A stretch of 64,000 bases of DNA from JAFDCJ01 sp964527835 (lineage in GTDB: Bacteria > Desulfobacterota > Desulfobacteria > Desulfobacterales > JAFDCJ01). The stretch lies in the NCBI GenBank assembly GCA_964527835.1, contig CAZGNV010000008.1, positions 1 to 64,000 of the forward strand, read 5' to 3'. The position numbers and the translations under genes were made by a program. The notes below the pieces were generated by a model. It was given only the letters and a program-made list of their open reading frames with translations, had not been told where the DNA came from and ran no database searches. Below, in pieces: positions 53,516 to 62,094 of the stretch; the first letter of the stretch is position 1; each line of letters starts with the position of its first letter.

Positions 53516-53853
53516 TGTTCAGATTGCCCCTGAAGTTGCAACACCAACACGATATGGAATTGCTGAAATCAAAAACCAAAGATTATCCGGGCCGGCATAT
53601 CCGCATTGCAGTCGATGATCCGGATCTTGATTTTGCAGCTGCCAAGGATATTGCCAGGCAAAAGGCCGCAGCGCTGGGCGCGGATCCCATGCTGCTTGCC
53701 TGGTACCAGGGACAGACCGGCGAATCCTATCCAAACCTGGAGTGCGGCCGCAATGATAAACCGGCCTGGATCGTGTATGCCGAGTCAAGGGGCGCCGACC
53801 TGACCGTTGACATCAACGATGGGCAATTCGTTTTCATCTATCTGTCATTGTAA
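53515..53853 (+). CDS. AF1514-family small protein
   Basis: A 112-residue protein (99 if it starts at the ATG at 53554). It shows DFAAAKDIARQKAAALGADPMLLAWYQG, AWIVYAESRGADLTVDINDGQFVFIY, the pattern I associate with the uncharacterised AF1514 family. The function is unknown. The first ATG overlaps the vapC stop (TGATG), so it could be a third member of the toxin-antitoxin transcript, but no toxin role is indicated. Confidence 0.7.
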   Translation: MFRLPLKLQHQHDMELLKSKTKDYPGRHIRIAVDDPDLDFAAAKDIARQKAAALGADPMLLAWYQGQTGESYPNLECGRNDKPAWIVYAESRGADLTVDINDGQFVFIYLSL

Positions 53854-53935
53854 TTGCGGCATGCATTAACGTGAACCTTTTAATGCTGATAAACCTGGTG
53901 AAAAGAAGTATATTTGAATCCCCATCGGTAACAAG

Positions 53936-54112
53936 ATGCTGGAAAAATACCAAAAAAAGTTAGCAAATCTGCGCACGGATAAAAACAGAAACCGTCGCCC
54001 AGCCATGACGAATCATCTGGCTCCGCACAAGCCTTTTCTTTTGCTGTCCGTGATGGATCTGATCGCCCAGGGAATTATCACCCAAAATTTTATTGAACCT
54101 TCTTTCAAGTAA
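53936..54112 (+). pseudogene. Truncated N-terminal fragment of an HNH restriction endonuclease-like protein
   Basis: A 58-codon frame (MLEKYQKKLANLRTD...). Its NHLAPHKPFLLLSVMDLIAQGIITQNFI segment matches the PHKP-LLLL-DLI opening of the family of phosphorothioate/modified-DNA HNH endonucleases. The catalytic domain is absent. The frame ends with TAA soon after the motif. It is best read as a scar of a lost defence gene. Confidence 0.5.
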
Positions 54113-54159
54113 TAGATACGGGGCTATTTTTAGAGCCCATCGTGATTTGAACCGGGCAA

Positions 54160-54285
54160 AGGAAGCCGTTGGTTGTGTTTAAGCCCGAAGACGGCCATGT
54201 GATCGCCCTGGACCGCAGCAAGGCGGATGCTGAAAAGGCAGCCATGTTTCTCAGACATACGGTGTTTCGGCGGGTCGGTCGGTGA
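54160..54285 (+). other. Short unassigned coding-like fragment
   Basis: The frame reads RKPLVVFKPEDGHVIALDRSK and then AEKAAMFLRHTVFRRVGR before a stop. It has no clear start. The composition looks coding, but I do not recognise it. It is probably another remnant in the same decayed stretch. Confidence 0.3.
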
Positions 54286-54415
54286 ATTTAAAACGGTATC
54301 GGCAAAAAACAAGCAGTTGGGAATGTGATCGACGGAGCGGCTGCATTCAGCTGTTTATTGAGAGCGGTTAGGGGTGAAGGCGAATAAGGCGATGGACCAG
54401 CGCCGTCGTTGCCCT

Positions 54416-55597
54416 TTATCCAGGAAGTGCAGTGAGTGTTTCCCAAAGATTGTCGACATGCAAAGGATTGAAGATGCTCACCCCGCGGACCTGGAATTGC
54501 TGCGCCCCGTTGTAAAGCACAGCCCCGGCATCTATCCGGTCGACTGTCAAAGTTCGGAAGCGTTCCAGGCCTTTGATGAAGCCTGCAGAAAAAGTGGCGG
54601 CGGACTTGATTTCCAACGGTATGATCTTGGCGCCTTCCCTGATCAGCAGATCCACCTCATTGCCATGGGAGTCGCGGAAGAAATAGATTTCGGGCCGGAT
54701 GCCCTTGTTAAGCGCACCCTTGACAATGTCTGTAATTACAAGGTTCTCATACAGGTGGCCGCGCAGGGGGTCGCGGGCGGCCTGTTTTTCCGTGTGAATG
54801 CCCAGGAGGAAGGCCGCCAACCCCACGTCCGTGAAGTATATTTTGGCGGATTTGACCACACGCTTGCGGATATTGCTGAAAAACGGTGGCAGCTCGAAAA
54901 CAACATACGAGGCTTGCAACACGCTCAACCAGGTTCTGATGGTTGTCGCAGATACGCCAACGTCGTTTGAAAGGGCCGCAAGGTTGACAACCTGTCCCAC
55001 ACGGCCTGCCAACAGGGTCAGGAACACCTGAAAGGGGGTAAGATCTCGCAAATTAATGAGCGCGCGCACATCGCGTTCCACATAGGTTTGCAGATAGCCG
55101 TTGTAGAACCTGCGGGGAGCCAACCCTTCCTCATGGACACGGGGAAAACATCCACAGGCCACCAGTTCGAAGGCCCTCCAGCCGGCTTTGTATCGGCGCA
55201 GCTCGGCAATAGAAAAAGGCCATAATGTCAGTATGGCGGTGCGACCGGCCAGAGACTGGGAAATGGCCTCGTGCAGGCGTGGCTGGTGGCTTCCGGTAAG
55301 AATGAAGTCCCCCGGCTTGCCGGCTTTATCCACGATGCCTTGGATGTATGAAAGCAGGATGGGAAGGCGCTGTACCTCGTCTATGATCGCGCCTTGTTCC
55401 ATCTGGCCAAGGAATCCCCGGGGATCGGCTTCGGCTGCCAAGCGTACATCCGGATCTTCCATGGAGAAGTAAGGCTTGTCCGGGAACGTCATCTGAACCA
55501 GCGTGGTTTTGCCAGACTGCCGGGGCCCTAGGACCGTGACTACAGGGTATTCACCACTGCTATCCAGCAATTCCTTTGAAATATCACGGGTAATCAT
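54416..55597 (-). CDS. AAA-type ATPase with DUF4143 domain
   Basis: A 393-residue protein with Walker A GPRQSGKTT, Walker B-like GAIIDEVQRLP and the sensor motif LTGSHQPRL. The DUF4143 part has YLQTYVERDVRALINLRDL, YFTDVGLAAFLLGI and the nuclease-like FRDSHGNEVDLLI...PLEIKSA (E-VDLLI and EIKSA are PD-(D/E)XK-like). The function is not established. Such ATPases are common in mobile and accessory regions. A 14-bp inverted repeat lies just upstream. Confidence 0.88.
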   Translation of the reverse strand: MITRDISKELLDSSGEYPVVTVLGPRQSGKTTLVQMTFPDKPYFSMEDPDVRLAAEADPRGFLGQMEQGAIIDEVQRLPILLSYIQGIVDKAGKPGDFILTGSHQPRLHEAISQSLAGRTAILTLWPFSIAELRRYKAGWRAFELVACGCFPRVHEEGLAPRRFYNGYLQTYVERDVRALINLRDLTPFQVFLTLLAGRVGQVVNLAALSNDVGVSATTIRTWLSVLQASYVVFELPPFFSNIRKRVVKSAKIYFTDVGLAAFLLGIHTEKQAARDPLRGHLYENLVITDIVKGALNKGIRPEIYFFRDSHGNEVDLLIREGAKIIPLEIKSAATFSAGFIKGLERFRTLTVDRIDAGAVLYNGAQQFQVRGVSIFNPLHVDNLWETLTALPG

Positions 55598-55618
55598 GTG
55601 GATACTCTAACCGAAAAT

Positions 55619-55653
55619 TGTGCAAATCACAAGTAAAAGTTGTGTTTTGCACA
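55619..55653. promoter_or_regulatory. Inverted repeat upstream of the DUF4143 ATPase gene
   Basis: TGTGCAAATCACAA, seven bases, then TTGTGTTTTGCACA: 14-bp arms with one mismatch. It begins 22 bases upstream of the ATG. It could be an operator or a transcript hairpin. Confidence 0.6.
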
Positions 55654-55790
55654 TTGTTATTATAATTGATGCAACAATCCTGTATTAGATTCTGCATAAA
55701 TGAAAATTCAATGTTCAATTTGCAGGGCAAATTGGCTTGAACGGATGCATCTTCCTGTAATCTGAAGGCTTTAAGCGGACATCAAGAATT

Positions 55791-55820
55791 TACCGAAGAA
55801 ATAGATCTCGGGCCGGGTGC
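55791..55820 (-). pseudogene. Possible tiny remnant of a second DUF4143 gene
   Basis: The minus strand encodes RPEIYFF in a sequence nearly identical over about 25 bases to the corresponding codons of the intact ATPase gene (near 54675-54700). Flanking sequence does not match. It may be a duplicated and deleted copy. The support is short. Confidence 0.3.
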
Positions 55821-55831
55821 GTCATGTGAAT

Positions 55832-56653
55832 TTAGTGGAAGGGGACCGTGTCCAGCATCCTGGCCCACAGCTTTCTGATGGTGGCCACGGAGTGCGTCCC
55901 CTTGATGACAATCACCTGCTGCGGGGGCAAGATTGCGGCCAGCAGTCCCTGGCCCATGGCGTAGCCGTCGTCATCGCCGTAGCCCAGGTAAATGGGGGGC
56001 AGACGGTCCTGCTGCCGGTCGTATTTTTTCAGCCAGTCCCACAATAGCCGCTGCCAGTCGCTGTCGTCATAATCGCCGGGGTCCCACCGGCGCACGCCCC
56101 CGGCCTGGATGATTTCTTCCAGAATCTCGCGCTCCCCCAGAAACGGGGCCAGCAGGACGATGCCGGCGATGCCGCTGTTATCGGCATAATTGCGCAGATA
56201 CAGCAGGGAGCCCAGCCCGCCCATGGAAACGCCCACCAGCCAGATGTTGGTGTAGCCGGCGGCGCGCGCCGGTTCGATCACGTCTTCTCTCAGGCGCTTG
56301 TCCAGGGTGCGGGCGTAGTAATAGGCCAGGTGCGCATTGGGGGCCACCATGTCATAGGGCAGGCCCTTGTCGCGCACCATTGCCACGAAGCCCTCTTTTT
56401 CAAAGGTTTGATGGTCGCCGTAAAGGGCCCGGATAAACACGATCAGGTTATGGTGTTCGTTTTCGGGAGCTGTTTTGTAAGTCAGCGTTTCCAATGGCTT
56501 TTTGGCGAAATAGGAGCATCCGCCGGCCGGCAGGAACAGCAGGATGATGGCCAGACCGGTCAGGGGTCCACGGATCCGGCAGGATCGCCATGGGAGCACT
56601 TTAGATTGGGGATCGCGGCCGCAATCTGGATTTTCAGGTGGATATTGGTTCAT
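55832..56653 (-). CDS. Alpha/beta hydrolase lipoprotein
   Basis: A 273-residue protein. A positively charged N-terminus and hydrophobic stretch lead to the lipobox LPAGGCSYF, so it is membrane-attached on the outer face. The nucleophile elbow is WLVGVSMGGLGSLLYL, with His in IKGTHSVATI near the end. An esterase or thioesterase role is likely, with unknown substrate. It overlaps the end of the upstream M23-like gene by 20 bases. Confidence 0.8.
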   Translation of the reverse strand: MNQYPPENPDCGRDPQSKVLPWRSCRIRGPLTGLAIILLFLPAGGCSYFAKKPLETLTYKTAPENEHHNLIVFIRALYGDHQTFEKEGFVAMVRDKGLPYDMVAPNAHLAYYYARTLDKRLREDVIEPARAAGYTNIWLVGVSMGGLGSLLYLRNYADNSGIAGIVLLAPFLGEREILEEIIQAGGVRRWDPGDYDDSDWQRLLWDWLKKYDRQQDRLPPIYLGYGDDDGYAMGQGLLAAILPPQQVIVIKGTHSVATIRKLWARMLDTVPFH

Positions 56654-57287
56654 TGTTTTGTCCCGGAATAATCAGGCCCAGCGGATCGAGCAGTTCAAAG
56701 ACCGCCGAATTTCCAATGGCAGCCCAGTCCAGCGGCTGCGGCAGCGTTTTTGCTTTCAGGCGGCCTGCGGATACGTGCAGATGGCAAGGCGCCTTCGCCG
56801 TTTCTTTTGCCGCCAGGGTTCCCAGGATTTCCCCCTCATTTAGCATGGCTCCGATCGCCAGTCCATCTGCAAGGTTTAGATGCCCGAAGGCCCAGAAAAG
56901 ATCCTCCTGGCCGGCAAACCCGCTTTGGACCATGATGGAGGTTCCCAGAAAATCAGCAGTAATGTTGACGACCGTTCCGGCGAACAGGGCGGGAACCCGG
57001 GTGGTTTCATCCAGGATCAAGATGCGCTTTTGCCGTGCCTGGTAAAGGTGAAGGTCCAGACCCTCGTGGGGCCTTGAGCGTCGGCCGGCGCTTTTCCACC
57101 ACTTGGCCGCGCTTCCAAAGCGCATGCCCGGCTCAAAGACCCATTTGACAAAGCCCTTTTCATCCAGGGCATTTTGAGCAACCAGGTGCCGCGTAAAGCC
57201 GGAGCGGGCAATGGTTTGGGGGCCAGCTTTCATGGATGGGATCCTGCCATTTTCCCGCGGGCAATCGCTGAGCCTTTTGTTATTCAC
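56634..57287 (-). CDS. M23-peptidase-like protein
   Basis: A 217-residue protein without an obvious signal peptide. RPHEGLDLHLY gives the H-x3-D metal motif, and APCHLHVSAG gives the H-x-H motif of LytM/M23 metallopeptidases. VPALFAGTVVNI and the GTLAAKETAKAP region fit the beta-sheet core. Lack of a signal peptide is odd for a peptidoglycan enzyme. The start is either GTG 57287, overlapping the J-domain gene stop, or ATG 57233. Confidence 0.72.
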   Translation of the reverse strand: MNNKRLSDCPRENGRIPSMKAGPQTIARSGFTRHLVAQNALDEKGFVKWVFEPGMRFGSAAKWWKSAGRRSRPHEGLDLHLYQARQKRILILDETTRVPALFAGTVVNITADFLGTSIMVQSGFAGQEDLFWAFGHLNLADGLAIGAMLNEGEILGTLAAKETAKAPCHLHVSAGRLKAKTLPQPLDWAAIGNSAVFELLDPLGLIIPGQNNEPIST

Positions 57288-57859
57288 CGGCCGGGGCTGC
57301 GGGTTTTTTTCCAGGTGCGGTGCCGGTCTATTTCCATTTTGAGCGAGCCGGCAATGGTGGTCAGCACCGCCAGGTCGTCGAGGTAGCCGGCCAGCGGGAT
57401 GAAATCCGGCACCAGATCCACGGGCAAAAGGAAATACAGCAGTCCGCCGCCGATCAGCGCCACGTTGGCCGGGTGAAGGCTGAAATCACCCCTGACGGCG
57501 TCCTTGAAAAGGGCGTACAGCGTGCGCACCTGTTCAAGGACCTGTTTCATCGCCGGGTAGGCCCGGTTGAGTTTTTTGCGGATGGCCTCATCGTTGATGT
57601 CGTCGGCGAAATTTCTGCCCCGGGTGAATCGAAGCATGCGGTCGTAATTTTTTCGCCGGTCAGCATCCCTGAGCACGAAGTAGGCCTGGTTGAGCAGCTT
57701 GGTCGTCTCCTCTGCTTCGGCGATGCGATCCGGATTGCGGTCCGGGTGCCATTGCCGGATCTTGCTCAGGTAGGCCTGCTTGATCTCATCCGGGCCGGCC
57801 TGGGGATCAATGCCCAGCAGTTGGTAATAATCGGCGGTTTTTTCTGAGGCCCAGGTCAT
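57284..57859 (-). CDS. J-domain protein with C-terminal DUF1232 membrane segment
   Basis: A 191-residue protein. The J domain (about residues 10-75) has the HPD motif in KIRQWHPDRNPD. A linker is followed by DUF1232 (YFLLPVDLVPDFIPLAGYLDDLAVL), a hydrophobic hairpin suggesting membrane attachment. It may recruit DnaK to a membrane site. The ATG at 57859 gives a sensible start; the frame upstream lacks support. Confidence 0.85.
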   Translation of the reverse strand: MTWASEKTADYYQLLGIDPQAGPDEIKQAYLSKIRQWHPDRNPDRIAEAEETTKLLNQAYFVLRDADRRKNYDRMLRFTRGRNFADDINDEAIRKKLNRAYPAMKQVLEQVRTLYALFKDAVRGDFSLHPANVALIGGGLLYFLLPVDLVPDFIPLAGYLDDLAVLTTIAGSLKMEIDRHRTWKKTRSPGR

Positions 57860-58130
57860 TGTTATAGGGTTGCCTTCCAGGGTTTGTTTCCGGGCGGCGG
57901 GCTGTGTGCCGGCTACCGGCTTCAAGCCTGGGCAGTATAAGCCAACAAGGAGCGGTCGTCCAGCTTTTTATCAGCCGGATGCGGGAAAAATCAGCTTTCA
58001 GCTTCCAAGGACCGGGATGGTCGTTGACTCTGTTATTTTTTTGTGGTCAAATTCCACCCAATCACAAAAATGTTTCCACGGGTCTGCGGTTGTGAAAACC
58101 GGAAAGGACTTCATCCAAAGGATTGAGACG

Positions 58131-58397
58131 ATGCCAAAAATGACAATTGCACAGATTGAAGAGGCTTTGCAAAAAGAGGTCCAGGCGATCGATAAGAGTG
58201 TCAAACTGGTGGCGGTTCAGCCGGGCAAAAAAAAAGACTGCTACCGGCTCACCCTTATCAAAGACGGCAAGTCGGGCAGCGCGGAGCTCAAAAAGGATGT
58301 CATCAAGCGACACCTTGCCGGCGAAGGCCAGGGGCGGCAGCTGCGCAAGGCGCTGGGCAAGGCCGTCAGCCATCTGAGCATAAAGTACTCAAGATAG
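58131..58397 (+). CDS. Hypothetical small basic protein
   Basis: An 88-residue, lysine-rich, soluble protein (MPKMTIAQIEEALQKEVQAI..., ending KAVSHLSIKYSR). AAAGGA precedes the ATG at good spacing. No family is recognised. A beta-strand pair is likely around KLVAVQPGKKKDCYRLTLI. Confidence 0.6.
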   Translation: MPKMTIAQIEEALQKEVQAIDKSVKLVAVQPGKKKDCYRLTLIKDGKSGSAELKKDVIKRHLAGEGQGRQLRKALGKAVSHLSIKYSR

Positions 58398-58547
58398 CAC
58401 TTGCATGCAGTCTGCCCGCGGAATTTTTTCAGGATGAACCGGCGCTGAGCGCAGGGATCGGGCAGGTTGACGAAAGGCCTGCGCGGTTTGCCAAACATGC
58501 CCCCGGCGGCGGCCGGGTGCATGGTTTCGCCGGGACGGAGGCAGTCG

Positions 58548-60050
58548 ATGCTTTCAATTGCCGATGTAAAAGAGTTTTGCGCCCGAGAACCCAACTTCGA
58601 TGACATGATCTGCAGTCTGCGGGCAATCTCCAAACAGCCTGTAAAGATCGGCAGGGAAACCAGGCAGATCGTGGCGCTGGCCCGCAAGTTCAATGACGCG
58701 GTCGTGCGTCCCTATGCCGCCCGGCTGGACAGGCAGGTGCAGGAAGATCCCAACTTTTTGCCCTCTGAATTCATTGCCGAGGCCAACCGCTGGGGGCTTT
58801 ATACACTGTGGATTCCCAGGATATTCGGCGGCAAGGGATACAACCTGCCCTCTTTTTCCTATTTCATCGAAGAGATCGCTTCTGCCTGCACGGCCATGTC
58901 CAATCTGATCGGGGTTCACTACCTGGGGGTTGCAACGTTGATTGCCACCTGGAATACGCGCATTATCCAGCGGGTTTTCAAAGAGGTGGTGGAGGGAGAA
59001 AAAAACGGCAAACCCTGTCTCATATCCCTGGCCTTAACGGAACCCGGCGCCGGCACCGACGTGGAGGAAACCGAGCTGATGGACCGGGGCAACGTTGCCT
59101 GCTATGCCCGCAAGGTGGACGGCGGGTATGTGGTCAACGGCCGCAAGGTGTTCATATCCAATGGTCATCTTTCCACCTGGCACATGCTTTTTTCGTTTGC
59201 CGATCTGCAAAAGCCGTCATCGAACCTTGTCATGCTGGCAGTCAAAACCGGGACAAAAGGGTTTTGCCTTGGCAGAAAAGAACGCAAAATGGGACAGCTG
59301 GGATGCCCGGCCAGCGAGCTGATCTTTGATGACTGTTTTGTGCCGGATGAAAACGTCTGTCTCGACCCGGCGCAGGCGATGCGGCTTTCGCGTTCGCAGA
59401 CTGAGACGACCATGCAGCTGATCGACTATGTGTTTTCCGCATCAAGGGCCGGGGTTGCCGCTTTTGGCACCGGCGTTGCGCGCGGTGCCTTTGAGGCGGC
59501 AATCCAATTTGCGGCCCAGACGCAGGTTGAAGGAAAATTGCTGATCAACCATGAATGGGCGCAGTGTCTGCTGTCCGAGATGCAGCGCAATGTATTGATC
59601 TCAAGATATGCCTACGTTGAGAGCAACTATGCAAATGCAATGGACGGGATGTTCAAGCTGCTGCAGCTCAAACCCATCTACTATCTGACCCGCTACCTGC
59701 CGTCGGCGGTGTTGAAAATCCTGGTGCCGCTTGTCATGGACAGTCGTCTGGGAACCTGGCTGATGAGAAAAATACATTGCGACTGGCAGACAAAAGAACA
59801 AATCGAGCGGACTTCCGGGCTCGGTTCCATGGCCAAGTTCACCGCCACCGATGCCGGTGTCACGAACGCCCGGCTGGCACTGGATCTGATGGGGCAGGCC
59901 GGGCTGCGACAGGAGCAGATCGCCGAAAAACATTTCAGAGATGCCAAGCTGATGCAGATTTACGAGGGCACAAACGAACTGAACCGCATGAACCTGTTCA
60001 AATGCCTGGCAGCCAGAGGATTTCCGCAGATCAGCCTGTTTACCGATTGA
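58548..60050 (+). CDS. Acyl-CoA dehydrogenase (catalytic subunit of a likely pair)
   Basis: A 500-residue flavoprotein, longer than the usual 380-400, with extra sequence around 380-430. The FAD and substrate region is SLALTEPGAGTDVEETEL, and the end has RDAKLMQIYEGTNELNRMNLF, with the catalytic-base Glu of the YEGT motif in place. It oxidises an acyl-CoA at C2-C3 and passes electrons to ETF. The ATG at 58548 follows GGAGG. The second dehydrogenase gene starts 52 bases downstream. Confidence 0.9.
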   Translation: MLSIADVKEFCAREPNFDDMICSLRAISKQPVKIGRETRQIVALARKFNDAVVRPYAARLDRQVQEDPNFLPSEFIAEANRWGLYTLWIPRIFGGKGYNLPSFSYFIEEIASACTAMSNLIGVHYLGVATLIATWNTRIIQRVFKEVVEGEKNGKPCLISLALTEPGAGTDVEETELMDRGNVACYARKVDGGYVVNGRKVFISNGHLSTWHMLFSFADLQKPSSNLVMLAVKTGTKGFCLGRKERKMGQLGCPASELIFDDCFVPDENVCLDPAQAMRLSRSQTETTMQLIDYVFSASRAGVAAFGTGVARGAFEAAIQFAAQTQVEGKLLINHEWAQCLLSEMQRNVLISRYAYVESNYANAMDGMFKLLQLKPIYYLTRYLPSAVLKILVPLVMDSRLGTWLMRKIHCDWQTKEQIERTSGLGSMAKFTATDAGVTNARLALDLMGQAGLRQEQIAEKHFRDAKLMQIYEGTNELNRMNLFKCLAARGFPQISLFTD

Positions 60051-60102
60051 CAGCCCGATTTTGCATGCCAGCAGACCGAGCCCCGGCAGTTGGAGGCCGA
60101 AA

Positions 60103-61233
60103 ATGACCCGCACGGAAGCAACCGCAATTCGCATGCTCGCCAGGGCAGCTTCCGAGTTTGCCAGAAGTGAACTGGCAGCCAACCGGCAAGAATCCGACCG
60201 GTATCCCTTCGGCCCCTTTTTTGCGGCTGTTTTGCAAAAGGCCTTCGAACTGGATTTTTTCCACATCAGCCTGCCGGATTCGCTCGGTGGGGTCGGGATG
60301 GGCACCGTCGCCCTGGGCGTGGTTCTGGAGCAACTTTGCCGGCAGGATGCCAGCCTGGGAGCCATTGTGCTGACCAATTGTTTTGCCCAGGAGATTCTTT
60401 TAAACGCCGGCCGCAGCGAGCTGCTCAAGCAGCGGGCGGACAGGGCCAAGGAAGCGCAAAATTTTCTGCTGGCCTGCCCCCTGTTTAACAACCCCTCGCA
60501 AATCCGGCATGTTGCCCGGGTAATTGACACCGACGGACAGCCCTTTCTTGCCGGCCGGCTGGAATACCTGGTCCTGGGCGGGGTGGCCGATGCGGCGGTT
60601 GTGCCGGCCGCCAAAGATGGGCAACCCACCTGGTCTTATTATCTGGTGGACCTGAACCAGGCTTCGGTTGCTGTTTCAGAGCCGGTGCTCAGCCTCGGGC
60701 TGCGCTGCTGCCCGGCGGTGGATGTTCAATTTCAGATGGCCGCGGCGGTTCCCGTGGGCGGGCCGGCAGACGGTGATGGGCTGTTTAGCGAGGCGGCCTC
60801 AAAGCTTCATGCCGCCGCTGCGGCCATATCCTGCGGAATCATGAAAGGCGCTTTTGCTGAAGCCCTGTCCTACGCCCGCGAGCGTGAGCAGGGCGGCAGA
60901 AAAATCGTTAAGTGGTCTCAAATGCAGATGATGCTGGCGGACATGGCGGTGCGCATCGAAATTGCGGACATGGTTGTTGCCGACGCCTGCCGGGCGGTGG
61001 ACGGCAAGCAAAGGGGCTGGCAGCAAAAGGCCCTGGCCGCCGCCATTCATGTTCAGCAGGCCGCCGTCGAGGTGACCACCGACGGCGTCCAGGCCATGGG
61101 CGGTGTCGGTTACATGCAGGATTTTGGACAGGAAAAAAGATTTCGCGATGCCCAGCACATCAAGGCCTGCTTCGGTCTGGCGCCCATGAAAAAACTCAAG
61201 TTTTTCGACAAAGTGACGGGAAAGGAGAAATAA
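60103..61233 (+). CDS. Acyl-CoA dehydrogenase-like protein lacking the YEGT catalytic Glu
   Basis: A 376-residue protein of the acyl-CoA dehydrogenase fold. The C-terminal part has GGVGYMQDFGQEKRFRDAQHIKACFGL, so the RDA block is present but the following YEG is replaced by CFG. It may be a non-catalytic partner of the preceding enzyme, as in heteromeric dehydrogenases of steroid-degrading actinobacteria. A different chemistry is possible. The ATG at 60103 follows TTGGAGG. It is three bases upstream of the next gene. Confidence 0.83.
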   Translation: MTRTEATAIRMLARAASEFARSELAANRQESDRYPFGPFFAAVLQKAFELDFFHISLPDSLGGVGMGTVALGVVLEQLCRQDASLGAIVLTNCFAQEILLNAGRSELLKQRADRAKEAQNFLLACPLFNNPSQIRHVARVIDTDGQPFLAGRLEYLVLGGVADAAVVPAAKDGQPTWSYYLVDLNQASVAVSEPVLSLGLRCCPAVDVQFQMAAAVPVGGPADGDGLFSEAASKLHAAAAAISCGIMKGAFAEALSYAREREQGGRKIVKWSQMQMMLADMAVRIEIADMVVADACRAVDGKQRGWQQKALAAAIHVQQAAVEVTTDGVQAMGGVGYMQDFGQEKRFRDAQHIKACFGLAPMKKLKFFDKVTGKEK

Positions 61234-61236
61234 GCC

Positions 61237-62094
61237 ATGGCAGCCTTTTTCGCTGATGCAAAACCTGTCGAGACAGTGACCCACGGAAAAGCAACCTTTG
61301 AGCTGCCCATTTTGTATTACCGCGATGATGCCTTCGCCCTTTATTTCAGGGCCGATTATGAAAAGGTCAAAGCGGCGATGCCCTCCGACAAGCTTTACCC
61401 GGTGGTTTTGCCGGGCAACAAGGCGATTTTGGTGATCGTCGCGTTTAACTACATCGAAACCTCCATCGGTCCCTATGGCGAGGTAGCCGTGGCCCTGCCG
61501 GCGGTTTTCGGGAAAAAGATCACCGCCTTCAACGGCCTGCTGCCCGCCCTCAGAGAAAGCGGCTATCCCGGCTTCGGGGTGGTGGTCATGCACCTGCCGG
61601 TGACTCGGGTGGAGGCCCGCGACGCCGGTCGCGGACAGTGGGGGTACACGAAATTCATTGCGGACATGTACTTTGCCGTCAGTCCGGAACACCTGGAGTG
61701 CCGCATGCTGGAAGGCGACGAACACATCCTCGATCTGCGGGTGCAAAAAAAAGGCTTTTGTGTGCGGGATAAAAAACCGCTGACGACCTTTTCGGTGAAA
61801 AACGGAGACCTGATCAAAACGGTCATTCCCCAGACAGCCGCCAAGCGGGTCTGTCTCATGCCGGGCGGCTCAAGCCTGAAGTTGGGAGACCACCCGGTGG
61901 CGCAGTCCGTCCGCGAACTGGGGATTGCTTCACGCCCCTTTATGAGTGTCTATTATCCGGAGCGTGCCGCGATTCTGCCCTCCGGGACGATCCTCGAAAA
62001 AGGAGTCCGGCCGCTGGAGGGATACCAGGGTAGGGACCGCCAGGCGGTGCACAGCATTGAATATCCCGGTTCGGCGGCCAGGAGCATCCCATGA
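61237..62094 (+). CDS. Acetoacetate decarboxylase-like protein
   Basis: A 285-residue protein of the ADC family. The family places a Schiff-base lysine in a short motif, here GYTKFIADMYF. A fold signature such as PYGEVAVALPAV and the glycine-rich GYPGFGVVVMHLPVT are also seen. Members often do something other than acetoacetate decarboxylation. The surrounding genes suggest a lipid or polyketide-like intermediate (inference). AAGGAG precedes the ATG, and the stop overlaps the next start (ATGA). Confidence 0.78.
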   Translation: MAAFFADAKPVETVTHGKATFELPILYYRDDAFALYFRADYEKVKAAMPSDKLYPVVLPGNKAILVIVAFNYIETSIGPYGEVAVALPAVFGKKITAFNGLLPALRESGYPGFGVVVMHLPVTRVEARDAGRGQWGYTKFIADMYFAVSPEHLECRMLEGDEHILDLRVQKKGFCVRDKKPLTTFSVKNGDLIKTVIPQTAAKRVCLMPGGSSLKLGDHPVAQSVRELGIASRPFMSVYYPERAAILPSGTILEKGVRPLEGYQGRDRQAVHSIEYPGSAARSIP

